Shown here: positions 36,087 to 44,204 of the stretch, one piece after another | Numbering within the stretch: the stretch's first letter is position 1 | How the letters are laid out: the number at the start of each line of letters is the position of its first letter | Source of the DNA: QWHO01 sp021404945 | GTDB lineage: Bacteria > Vulcanimicrobiota > Xenobia > Xenobiales > QWHO01 | Length of the DNA stretch: 64,000 nt | Assembly: GCA_963169765.1 (NCBI GenBank) | Contig: CAUJEN010000057.1 | Coordinates: 33,152-97,151, forward strand | Reading direction: 5' to 3' | Notes under the pieces: generated by a model | Seen by the model: the letters and a program-made list of their open reading frames with translations, nothing else | What the model was told of the DNA's origin: nothing | Database searches by the model: none | Made by a program: the position numbers and the translations under genes

Positions 36087-37274
36087 GTGGACCTCTGGGA
36101 GAGCCTCACGGCGGCGCTCGACTCGCTCAAGGCCAACCGCCTGCGCTCGGTGCTCACCATGCTCGGGGTGATCATCGGGGTCGGTCTGGTGATTACGCTG
36201 GTCTCGCTGGGTGAGGCAGCCAAGGTCTACGTCAACCAGGAGGTGGGCGGAATGGGCTTTGGCTCCAACGCCCTGGTCGTGCACCCGGGCAAGATGGATC
36301 CCCCCATCGAGCCCAGCCGACTCAGCTACAGCGACTCCAAGGAGATTGCCCGGCGATTGACGGGCATCAACGACGTGGTGCCGGTGCTGATCGGCTCGGC
36401 CCAGGCCCGCATGGGGCGCACGGAGGACAAGATCGCCATCTGGGGCCTGACCGAGAACTGGCCTGCGCTGGCCAACTACCGGGTCACGGACGGGCAGTTT
36501 CTGACCTCCTCCGACATCGAGAAGCATCGAAAGGTCTGCGTTCTGGGCCCGGATGTGGTGGCCAAGTTTTTCCCTGGCTCCTCACCCGTGGGCGAGACGC
36601 TGCGCATCGGAGGCAAGCGCTTCCAGTGCATCGGGGTGATGGAGGAGAAGGGCGAGATGCTCGGGATGAACATGGACGACATGGCCATTTTGCCCATCAC
36701 GGCGGCTGAAGACCTGCTCGAGACCAGGCGGCTGACCGAGATCATCGTCTGGGCCAGCGACGCCGACAAAGTCCACGACGTGCAGCAGCAAATCGAGGAG
36801 TTTCTGCGCCACCGCCACCTGGACCAGGACGATTTCCACTTTCATACCCAGAGCGAGATGCTCTCCATTCTGGGCAACATCACCGGGACCCTGACCCTGT
36901 TCGTGGCCGGAATTGCCGGCATTTCCCTGCTGGTGGGCAGCATCGGCATCATGAACATCATGCTGGTCTCGGTCATGGAACGCACCCGTGAGATCGGCAT
37001 CCGCAAGGCCATCGGGGCCAGTGACCGCGATCTCTTCCTGCAGTTCTTCACGGAAGCCCTGGTGATCAGCCTCGGTGGCGGGGTGCTGGGTATCGCCGCC
37101 GGGACCGCCTCGGCTGCCGCCGTGATGGCCTTCGCCGGGCTACCCTTCGGGGTCAGTGTCTGGGCGGTGGGCGCAGCCCTGGCCAGCTCGGGGATCGTGG
37201 GACTGGCCTCGGGAGTCTATCCGGCCATGCGGGCGGCTCGCCAGGATCCGATCCAGGCCCTGCGCTACGAATGA
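36087..37274 (+). CDS. MacB-type ABC permease (FtsX-like)
   Basis: A 395-residue protein with one N-terminal helix (SVLTMLGVIIGVGLVITLV), a large periplasmic MacB_PCD domain (about 45-260) and three C-terminal helices, the last ending in the family-typical ARQDPIQALRYE. The GTG start follows the ATPase stop without a gap. Together with the two genes before it, it forms a mechanotransmission exporter, probably for a peptide, lipid or toxin. The substrate is unknown. The operon is convergent with, and overlaps by 10 bases, the YaeQ-like gene. Confidence 0.94.
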   Translation: MDLWESLTAALDSLKANRLRSVLTMLGVIIGVGLVITLVSLGEAAKVYVNQEVGGMGFGSNALVVHPGKMDPPIEPSRLSYSDSKEIARRLTGINDVVPVLIGSAQARMGRTEDKIAIWGLTENWPALANYRVTDGQFLTSSDIEKHRKVCVLGPDVVAKFFPGSSPVGETLRIGGKRFQCIGVMEEKGEMLGMNMDDMAILPITAAEDLLETRRLTEIIVWASDADKVHDVQQQIEEFLRHRHLDQDDFHFHTQSEMLSILGNITGTLTLFVAGIAGISLLVGSIGIMNIMLVSVMERTREIGIRKAIGASDRDLFLQFFTEALVISLGGGVLGIAAGTASAAAVMAFAGLPFGVSVWAVGAALASSGIVGLASGVYPAMRAARQDPIQALRYE

Positions 37275-37753
37275 TCGAAACGACGGCCCTCCAGGTCCGC
37301 GAATGCGACCTGGATGTTGCCTCGCTCGTCCACGAAGCGCTCGGAGCTGTCGTGCGGAAATCTCCACAGCTCCACGGGAGCCTCACGCCGCACGCCTTGA
37401 AGCGCCTTTTCGAAGAACTCAGCGTAGCTGTGCAATCCCCCCTCGAAGCGGGCGAAGGCCAGGTGGGTGCGACGAAAGCGACCGACCAGGTAGCGGATCT
37501 TTTGCAGACCGACGTGGCCACACTCGCCCCAGAAGCGCGGCTCGCCCTGCTCAAGAGAGACCAGATCGGGCTTATAGCGATGCCCGATCGAGATCTCCAC
37601 ACCCAGCTCGGGATAGACAGGCAGGTAGAGGGCCCACATCAGTGCCTTCATCAGCACGTGAGCGCTGCTCTCGACCGGGCGCTTGACGAAGACACGGGTG
37701 CGACCGTGGGCTCGCAGCGTCCACTTGCCGCGCAGCGAGAGCTCGTCGGTCAA
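37265..37753 (-). CDS. YaeQ-like protein (PD-(D/E)XK fold)
   Basis: A 162-residue protein. The centre, RYKPDLVSLEQGEPRFWGECG, gives a PD...E nuclease-like core but with no lysine after the glutamate, as often in YaeQ relatives. This family (PF07152-like) has a restriction-endonuclease fold of unclear activity. The start is a TTG that overlaps the previous stop (TTGA at 37753-37750). Assignment is by motif only; a different PD-(D/E)XK family is possible. Confidence 0.55.
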   Translation of the reverse strand: MTDELSLRGKWTLRAHGRTRVFVKRPVESSAHVLMKALMWALYLPVYPELGVEISIGHRYKPDLVSLEQGEPRFWGECGHVGLQKIRYLVGRFRRTHLAFARFEGGLHSYAEFFEKALQGVRREAPVELWRFPHDSSERFVDERGNIQVAFADLEGRRFDHS

Positions 37754-38136
37754 GCCTGCTCTTGGCTACCGCCCCCGATGGCTTTGCCGGCTTTGCCGCC
37801 CAGCCAGACACCCAGCGCCACACCGGTGCCGATGCCGACCGCCCCCACTGCCATGGCCCCGATGACGCCATAGGAGATGCCGAAGGTCAGGAGGCTGAAG
37901 ACCTGAGCCAGCGGGTGGGGCCCGAGCAGCCCCATCCCGTAGTCCATGCCCAGGCGCAGCCCGGTTTCCAGGCCCAGGTAGCCCAGGCCGGCACCTCCGG
38001 CCAGACCGCCCAGAATCGAGCCGGTCAGCTCGGCCTTATCGCAAGGCTCTTCGACCTGACGGCGTACGAAACCGGGGGCGGGAGCCGTCAAAGAACGAGG
38101 ACAATGAAAAGGGGCACTTATGGCGGTGGCCTGCAT
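37750..38136 (-). CDS. Small glycine-zipper membrane protein
   Basis: A 128-residue protein with two or three glycine-rich hydrophobic segments (GSILGGLAGGAGLGYLG; VIGAMAVGAVGIGTGVALGVWLGG) typical of glycine-zipper membrane proteins. It starts at ATG 38136 after ggaggac. It overlaps the YaeQ-like gene by four bases, so both are coexpressed. Function unknown. Confidence 0.6.
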   Translation of the reverse strand: MQATAISAPFHCPRSLTAPAPGFVRRQVEEPCDKAELTGSILGGLAGGAGLGYLGLETGLRLGMDYGMGLLGPHPLAQVFSLLTFGISYGVIGAMAVGAVGIGTGVALGVWLGGKAGKAIGGGSQEQA

Positions 38137-38222
38137 GGATGGAGTCCTCCAGAGAACCAGTCTTTCTTTTCACTTTACTCTCGAGGGTGCGCGCAGGCCA
38201 AAGACGGGTTGTGAACAGTTGG

Positions 38223-38477
38223 TCAGTTGAGCGACAGGCTCGTGCCGTCGGGTGCCTGCCAACCAGCGCTGTGACGGGCCCCGGTGAGGAGCTGCCCACC
38301 GCCAGTATCGACCAGTTGAGGCACGGGCAACTCGTTAGTGGTCTTGACCCGGGACTGCGGACTGGGCCTGGCCTCGGATGGCTGGGTGCGACTCCACTGC
38401 TCGGGATGACCCGCCGCCATGCGCCAGCCCACCAGCCAGAGAACCATGAGGGCAAGAAACGCGATCCCCAACGCCAT
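38223..38477 (-). CDS. Small single-pass membrane protein
   Basis: An 84-residue protein with one N-terminal hydrophobic segment (MALGIAFLALMVLWLVGW) and a Pro/Ser-rich tail. The frame could extend upstream, but the ATG at 38477 follows the end of the previous gene and gives a sensible membrane protein; no ribosome site is strong. Function unknown. Confidence 0.4.
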   Translation of the reverse strand: MALGIAFLALMVLWLVGWRMAAGHPEQWSRTQPSEARPSPQSRVKTTNELPVPQLVDTGGGQLLTGARHSAGWQAPDGTSLSLN

Positions 38478-38526
38478 GCGGAAAGATTCGCTTTTTCGCG
38501 GCGCGACTCCTACGCGCGAAGGCTCT

Positions 38527-39351
38527 TCAAGTCTGGGGTTGAGGCACCGGCTCGGGGGTCTCCTGGGTCGCTGGGGTCGTCGTCGCAGGTAAGAGGCCCG
38601 CGGCCGAGACATTCTCGCTGCGCTTGTTCTCGGAGCCGGCGTTGATCAGGTAGCTGACCAGCTTCTGGCGGTCGGCCAGGGTGAGAGGCAGCCCATCCGA
38701 AAGGCCACCCACCGCCGAGAGACGCAAGCCCGTCTTGAAGGAGGCGACAATAGCCACCACGGCCAGCACGATGTTGACCAGGGCCAGGAACTTGACCGCT
38801 CCCAGCCCGCTCTTATAGCGAAACAGCTCGACCTGGTCAAATGGCTTGACCTGAGGCAGTTGGAGATCGTTGGCCAGAATGGCGAAGTAAACCCCGAAGA
38901 TCAGTATCAACCAGAGCGGCGACCAGTTGATGGAGGACCAGGGGCTGCACCAGGCCACCCGCGAGGCCTGCACATAGTAATGGTAGCCTTGCTGGGAGCT
39001 GGAGAGCTCGAGCATGTCAGGGTTGTGCTCCTTGAGCCGGGGCCCGATCTGGCCGGGAGTGGCCCGAATGCGATGCTCGTAGTAGGTTTCCTCGATGTCA
39101 CCGCTGCTCGCGATGCGGTTGCCGGCGGCGATCTGCAGCCCGGCGATAAGGCTGAACAAGCCGATGAGGCCCTCAATATTGACCATGCTTTGCTTACCCT
39201 GAGCGACCATCAAGAAGAACAACACCCCGGCTGCAACCAGGCTCCAGCGCGCCACTTGCTCAAGGAGGGTGAGACGCTGAAACTTGACCCAGCTGATCTC
39301 GTCCATGCGGTAGACGGTATCGCCGATCTGCAAAGCACGCGGGGTGGACAT
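38527..39351 (-). CDS. Multi-pass membrane protein, DUF-like
   Basis: A 274-residue protein with about four transmembrane segments (WSLVAAGVLFFLMVAQ, IEGLIGLFSLIAGLQIA, LWLILIFGVYFAILAN, FLALVNIVLAVVAIVA) and a disordered Thr/Pro-rich tail. The upstream sequence offers GTG 39354 as an alternative start with a better-spaced aggag. It resembles a generic DUF membrane protein; nothing catalytic is visible. Confidence 0.7.
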   Translation of the reverse strand: MSTPRALQIGDTVYRMDEISWVKFQRLTLLEQVARWSLVAAGVLFFLMVAQGKQSMVNIEGLIGLFSLIAGLQIAAGNRIASSGDIEETYYEHRIRATPGQIGPRLKEHNPDMLELSSSQQGYHYYVQASRVAWCSPWSSINWSPLWLILIFGVYFAILANDLQLPQVKPFDQVELFRYKSGLGAVKFLALVNIVLAVVAIVASFKTGLRLSAVGGLSDGLPLTLADRQKLVSYLINAGSENKRSENVSAAGLLPATTTPATQETPEPVPQPQT

Positions 39352-39495
39352 CACTTCTGACGCTCCTGTCGTCGCTGGAATGGCTCTGTGGACCTCAAGC
39401 GCTTGAACTTCGCTCTCCGTCGAGCCGGGCCTGCTTTTACGACATCGTCCGGACGGGGGGCAGCCGCAGAGTGGTTGTTCACTGGCCGCTCCGAG

Positions 39496-40947
39496 TCACC
39501 AGACATAGTCGGGCACGGCCCTGGGCACGGGAGAGGTGGGCAGGGCGAGGTCGGCCTCCCGCCGCAGCGGGACGTCGCCGAAGGCCTCCCTGTATTCCTC
39601 GCGCAGGATGGCTTTGAACTCCTCGAAGACCCCGCGCTCGCGCAGCATGGCCGCGGTCTCGCGATGAAAACCTCCCATGGCCGCCAGCAGGAGTGGGAAG
39701 GTGCCATCGATGGTCTTGACGGGCATGGCGTGGCACCCGTCGTTGGAAACCGACTCGCCCCCGCCCATGGGCCCCTGCATCCGTGGTGCGCACAGCATAT
39801 TGTAGAGCCAGGCGCTGCCCGCCCCACGGTCGGCCATGAGAACCGGGAAGGCCCCGTAGAGGGCCAGCGCGTGCTGGGCCTTGAGCTTCTGGGTGCCGAT
39901 CCCCTCGATGCCGCAGTCGGAGACGTAATTGCCCGTGACCGGATCGTGGATGGAGGCGTGCAGCCCCCGATAGCCCCGTTGGGCCGCGTTCTGGGTGCGG
40001 ATGATCTGACGGATGACGAAGAGCTTGCGATACTCGGGCAGCTCGAAGTAGGGCATGAAGAGATAAGCCCATTCTTCGTGGGATGAGCCCCAGAAACCTT
40101 GCCAGGTCGTGCCCCACGGGGTCTCGACCCGGACCATGTTGGTGTGGCTCCAGATGCGCTCGCAGGCGTCGGCGGGCAAGTCCCTGCCGAACAGGGTCAC
40201 GAACATGACCATCATCACGCCTTCGTGCACCCCGTGCTCACCGTCGAGGTAGCCTTGCTTGCCCGGATCGGGAACGTAGGGCGGCTTGTCCACCCGCACG
40301 TCCCCACGCACCCGGCCCTTCTGGTCGTCGTAGAAGACGCGGGCCGAGTAGTCGATCAGTTGCTCGTTGAACTCGTGGTATTCCTCCGCCAGACGTGCGT
40401 AACTCCGGTCGCGCAGGGCCTTCTCGGCCACCAGCATGGCCCACACCCACTCGCCGTTGTCCAGGGCCGGCACGGCGCCGTTCCAGTTGGGAGTAAACTC
40501 GGCGCTGTGGCCTCCGTACCACCAGGGCATATAGCCTCCCGAACGGGGGTAGCGCCGCGTCCAGTCGCGGTAGCTCTGCAGCTTGCGGCGCAGGATGTCC
40601 ACCGCCTCGTCCTCGTCCACCAGCATCAGCGCCCGCCGGTCTCCCAGAATCGCCTTGGTCAGGATAGCCACGTCCAGGCACTCCTTGGAGGGTGCGCTGT
40701 GAAGCCGCGGGGCGACGGGGGCACCGGTGAGGGGATCGAGGTTCCAGCCATCGTAGGTCAGCCCGGACTGGGGATGGCGGGTGGCCCGAAAGAAGGGGCG
40801 CTCTCCGCGCACGAAGTCGTCCAGGAAGGCTTCCGGACGAGCCAGCACCTGCTCCAGGGTCCAACGCGAGGCCCAGCGCCACTCGGGTGGCTCGGTCCCG
40901 GCCAGAGCCGGAAGAAGGAGCAGGAGAAAGACGATGAGCACTCGCAC
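39496..40947 (-). CDS. Secreted all-helical carbohydrate-active-enzyme-like protein
   Basis: About 483 residues: signal peptide (VLIVFLLLLLPALAGTEP) then an (alpha/alpha) toroid-type sequence. Motifs include GYMPWWYGG, NGEWVWAMLVAEKA, GTTWQGFWGSSHEEW, and acidic residues spaced as in glycoside hydrolases of the GH144/GH162 type. Those families act on beta-1,2-glucans, but I assign the fold, not the substrate. No ATG fits; GTG 40947 (or 40941) is the most likely start. It is divergent from the PilP-like gene. Confidence 0.55.
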   Translation of the reverse strand: MRVLIVFLLLLLPALAGTEPPEWRWASRWTLEQVLARPEAFLDDFVRGERPFFRATRHPQSGLTYDGWNLDPLTGAPVAPRLHSAPSKECLDVAILTKAILGDRRALMLVDEDEAVDILRRKLQSYRDWTRRYPRSGGYMPWWYGGHSAEFTPNWNGAVPALDNGEWVWAMLVAEKALRDRSYARLAEEYHEFNEQLIDYSARVFYDDQKGRVRGDVRVDKPPYVPDPGKQGYLDGEHGVHEGVMMVMFVTLFGRDLPADACERIWSHTNMVRVETPWGTTWQGFWGSSHEEWAYLFMPYFELPEYRKLFVIRQIIRTQNAAQRGYRGLHASIHDPVTGNYVSDCGIEGIGTQKLKAQHALALYGAFPVLMADRGAGSAWLYNMLCAPRMQGPMGGGESVSNDGCHAMPVKTIDGTFPLLLAAMGGFHRETAAMLRERGVFEEFKAILREEYREAFGDVPLRREADLALPTSPVPRAVPDYVW

Positions 40948-41160
40948 GGCGCGCGCCGCATTCGCCCTGGTGGGATGGCCTTCCTCCGGACGCTTCGTGG
41001 CCTTCTGGTCCGATGCCACCAACGACCGAGTGCCTGGACGACTGCGAGCTGCGTGCAGCCTCAAGAGCTCAAGCCCGGCTGACAGATCGGTTCGGCCGTT
41101 TCTTGCCAGGTTGACCTCTGACGCAGGGAGTTGCCACCGGTTGGGGAATCTACGGCGGTC

Positions 41161-42216
41161 ATGACTGTCCACCACTTGAATCGACGCGGAAACGTCGTCC
41201 TGATCACGCTCACGGTCTGCCTGGCCCTGATCTTCGGATGCCTGGCCCTGGGATACCTCCTGCTCACCTCCAGACCGGCTCAAACGCCCCGGCCGCAGGC
41301 TTCCGCCGCCCCGGCGATGGTCACCCCCACCCCGGAAGCCACCAGATTTGACCCCCTTCCCGTGGCTCAGGCCAGGGTGGGCAAGGGCATCTCCAACGGG
41401 GCCAAGGCCGAGTTGCTCGGTTCCTGGGACGGCTCCAAGCCCCCCCTATGGGTACCAGAGTCCGAGACTCGCGTGAAGCTGACCCTTCCGCGCGGTGAGC
41501 AGAGCCTGGAGTTTGCCTGGCGCATCGAGAACGGGCAGGCTGTGCCCGACAACAAGCTGACCGAGCAGCTCGAGAGCTGGGTGCCCGACCGACAGGGCAC
41601 GACTCCGGCGTTCCTGGCCAGCCAGCCCGAGGCCGGGCCGGCTCCCAACCCTCCCCCGCCGGCGGCCAGTACTCCCCGACCTGCCGCAACGGCCGACACT
41701 CCATCGGCCAACGATACCGCCTGGCGCGATGACGGTGACCCCAACCGCATTACCAACGCCGACTTGCCCGCAGCCGCCTTCGCTCCCAAGAAGCCTAAGC
41801 CAGGGAAATCGCCCGGGGAGAAGTCCGGAACAGATCCCGAGCTCGGCTCGGCTGGGAACCTGAAACTGATGGGTGTCATGGAGACCGAGGGGGGCAAGAA
41901 GGCCATGCTCAGTCAGGGCGGCGAGCCCATCACAGTGCAAGTTGGCGAGAACGTAGGGAACTACACCGTAGAATCGATCCAGGGACGGGAAGTGGTACTG
42001 GGCAAGAACGGCCAGCGGGTTCGCTTGCAGGCGGGCGGGCCGGTGGGCAAACCGTCCGGGGCCGACAAGCCTTCCAGGCCGAGCCGCCCCGAACCGCCGC
42101 CTCGCCCTGAGCCGCCCCCCATGGCTCCCGGGCTCACGCCTGGCAATCCCGATCTGGAGGTCCCGCCCATCGAGGAGCCGGTCTTCGACCCCGGACCCTT
42201 TGATGAGAGCAAATAG
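41161..42216 (+). CDS. PilP/GspC-like bitopic protein with C-terminal Pro-rich tail
   Basis: A 351-residue protein: transmembrane helix near residues 12-35, a long Pro/Ala-rich linker, and around residues 235-290 a beta domain (LKLMGVMETEGGKKAMLSQG, then VQVGENVGNYTVESIQG) typical of the PilP/GspC homology region. Such domains connect inner-membrane pilus or secretion complexes to the outer-membrane secretin. ATG 41161 is chosen over TTG 41131. It overlaps the amidase gene by 14 bases. It may belong to the same pilus-like system as the pseudopilin operon near 10 kb. Confidence 0.72.
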   Translation: MTVHHLNRRGNVVLITLTVCLALIFGCLALGYLLLTSRPAQTPRPQASAAPAMVTPTPEATRFDPLPVAQARVGKGISNGAKAELLGSWDGSKPPLWVPESETRVKLTLPRGEQSLEFAWRIENGQAVPDNKLTEQLESWVPDRQGTTPAFLASQPEAGPAPNPPPPAASTPRPAATADTPSANDTAWRDDGDPNRITNADLPAAAFAPKKPKPGKSPGEKSGTDPELGSAGNLKLMGVMETEGGKKAMLSQGGEPITVQVGENVGNYTVESIQGREVVLGKNGQRVRLQAGGPVGKPSGADKPSRPSRPEPPPRPEPPPMAPGLTPGNPDLEVPPIEEPVFDPGPFDESK

Positions 42217-42820
42217 GCTCGTCTGGCTGTTGCTCGCATTCTGGCTGGCCTCGTCGGCTGTGCCGGAGCCGGTCTTCGACCGCACCCGGGCCCGCAAGCT
42301 CGAGAGCTGGAAGCCCCAGATCCAGGCCTACTCCAAGCGCCACTACGGCGAGGATACCTGGAGGCTGGAGCCCACCTGCATCGTGCTGCACTACACGGCC
42401 GGCAGAAGCTTCCCCTGGAACCTGGTCAAAAGCGGCTCCTTCCTGGGAGAGCGTCCGGGCCTGGCCAGCCACTATATCATCGATGGCTCCAAGATCTGGG
42501 AGGTCCTGCCCCCCACCGTGCGCTCTCGGGCGGCTTACGGCATCAATCACCGGGCGATCAACATCGAGATGGTGGCCGCCGAGGCCAGCGACCTGGCCGG
42601 CCGGCCTCAGACCCTCAAGTCGTGCGCCTCGCTGTGCCGCTACCTGATGAGCCGCTTCTCGCTGTCGGTGGACACGATCTACTCGCATCAGGACGTATCC
42701 GCCATGGACCCGAGCCTGGTCCCGGAGGTGCGCGATCGCGTCAACAGCGAGCCGTACCACAAGGTCGACCCGGGCGAGCAGAACATGCAGACGATCCTTC
42801 GACTGCTCGAATCACCCTAG
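42203..42820 (+). CDS. N-acetylmuramoyl-L-alanine amidase (Amidase_2/PGRP-like)
   Basis: A 205-residue exported enzyme: signal peptide (RLVWLLLAFWLASSA), then the zinc amidase fold with His 63 (VLHYTAG) and a second His (YSHQDV) near 162, plus an Asp/Glu that can complete the zinc site. It cuts the amide between N-acetylmuramate and the stem peptide of peptidoglycan. The ATG at 42203 lies within the end of the PilP-like gene, so the two are probably translationally coupled. The dispersed repeat follows directly after its stop. Confidence 0.85.
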   Translation: MRANRLVWLLLAFWLASSAVPEPVFDRTRARKLESWKPQIQAYSKRHYGEDTWRLEPTCIVLHYTAGRSFPWNLVKSGSFLGERPGLASHYIIDGSKIWEVLPPTVRSRAAYGINHRAINIEMVAAEASDLAGRPQTLKSCASLCRYLMSRFSLSVDTIYSHQDVSAMDPSLVPEVRDRVNSEPYHKVDPGEQNMQTILRLLESP

Positions 42821-42898
42821 GAAGTCCGGCCGCAAACCCCCATGTGGTGTCGGAGGAGCTACGCTCTCGGTGGCCCCTACCCCCGCCTCCGCCACCAC
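42821..42898. repeat. Dispersed intergenic repeat, copy 2 (hairpin intact)
   Basis: A 78-base element directly after the amidase stop, near-identical to copy 1 at 2144-2214. Here gtggtgtcggag pairs with ctccgccaccac (11 of 12), and outer acccccat and atgttggggg also partly pair, giving a long hairpin. Both copies lie at the 3' end of a gene. The rest of the gap to the convergent permease gene (42899-42983) holds nothing I can name. Confidence 0.72.
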
Positions 42899-42983
42899 CA
42901 GATATGTTGGGGGTCGCGCAGCCGGAAACCGGCGGCGCGCGTTCTCCGGGGGGCGACCCAGAAGCTTGCCCGCGCAGAACCTC

Positions 42984-44204
42984 TCAGGTGTGACCGGGAA
43001 TGTCCGAGCCGTGCGGGTCGCGGGCCGGATGGCCAAGCCGCTCATCGAGCCGGTCGAGCAGGTCGCCCTGCAGCAGGTGCTCCACGTCGTGGGCGGTATC
43101 GTGCAGGTGGTCGGGGGGGATCTCCATGACCTGGGCCATGTAGGTCTCCCACAGGCGATGGGCCCGAATCACGCGCTCGGCCGCCTTCTGTCCCGGCTCG
43201 GTCAGCTCCAGACGACCGCGCGACTCGCCCACCCAACCTCGGCCCACCAGGGCCCGGATCACGGCCCGATCCAACCCGGCTACCGGCTGAGGGCCGTCCT
43301 TCCCGAGCAGCGCCAGCAGATTCTCCTGGGCCGTGCGATGGGCCAGCCCCCTCCGGCGCCACCAGCGCGGCACCAGTCCCTGGCCGGGCGAGAGCAAGAA
43401 GGCCAGCACGAAGAGCAGCGCTCCCGCCAGCACCATGGCGCCCGCGGTGGAGCAGTCCAGGGCCACCGCCAGGGCCACCCCCAGCACGGTGCTGAGGGCC
43501 GCCTGCAAGGCCGAGAGAGCCAGCATCACGGGCAGGCGGTCGGTCAGCAGATAAGCCGTTGCGCCCGGTAGGATCAGCATAGCGACCACCAGGATCGCCC
43601 CCACGGCTTCGAAGGCGTTGACCACGGTCACGGCCAGGGCTCCCATGAGCGCATAGTGGTAGCGATTGGGGGAGATGCCCAGGCTCTGGGCCAGGCCCGG
43701 GTCGAAGCTGGTCACCACCAGCTCCTTGTAGAAGGCGACCAGGCCCGCCAGGGTGGCCAGCATCACGCAGAACATGCGCAACACCGGCTCGGGCACTCCC
43801 AGAACCCTCTCTTCCAGGGGAACGAACGTGATCTCGCCATAGAGCACGCACTCCTGGTCGAGATCGACCTTGTCGGCATAAAGGGCGATCAAGACCACCC
43901 CCAGCGCGAACATGGCCGTGAACACGATGCCCGTGGAGGCGTCTTGCTTGATGGGCGAATTGCGGTGCACCCACTCGATCAGGGCTGCGGCCAGGAAGCC
44001 CGCGATGGTGGCCCCCAGCGTCATCAGCAGGGAGTGGCGGCTACCCGAGAGCAAGAAAGCCAGCACGATTCCGGGCAGAACGGCGTGGCTGACGGCATCG
44101 CCCAGCAGGGCCATGCGACGCAGCACCAGGAAGGACCCCAGCAGCGCGCAGGTGATGCTGACGCACAGGCCCATGGCGATGATCCAGCCGTACAGCTCGA
44201 TCAT
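42984..44204 (-). CDS. ABC-3 metal permease fused to degenerate DtxR/MntR-like domain (TroD-like)
   Basis: A 406-residue protein. Residues about 1-275 are an ABC-3 type permease of the Mn/Zn/Fe family with eight or nine helices (GLCVSITCALLGSFLVLRRM, TSFDPGLAQSLGI). Residues about 285-406 match the MntR/DtxR core: a shortened winged-helix, then AHRLWETYMAQVM, then HDTAHDVEHLL and PARDPHGSDIP. The equivalents of MntR His77, Glu102 and His103 remain, Glu99 is His, and the DNA-recognition helix looks deleted. The start ATG overlaps the previous stop (ATGA). It is the last gene of the operon. Confidence 0.9.
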   Translation of the reverse strand: MIELYGWIIAMGLCVSITCALLGSFLVLRRMALLGDAVSHAVLPGIVLAFLLSGSRHSLLMTLGATIAGFLAAALIEWVHRNSPIKQDASTGIVFTAMFALGVVLIALYADKVDLDQECVLYGEITFVPLEERVLGVPEPVLRMFCVMLATLAGLVAFYKELVVTSFDPGLAQSLGISPNRYHYALMGALAVTVVNAFEAVGAILVVAMLILPGATAYLLTDRLPVMLALSALQAALSTVLGVALAVALDCSTAGAMVLAGALLFVLAFLLSPGQGLVPRWWRRRGLAHRTAQENLLALLGKDGPQPVAGLDRAVIRALVGRGWVGESRGRLELTEPGQKAAERVIRAHRLWETYMAQVMEIPPDHLHDTAHDVEHLLQGDLLDRLDERLGHPARDPHGSDIPGHT

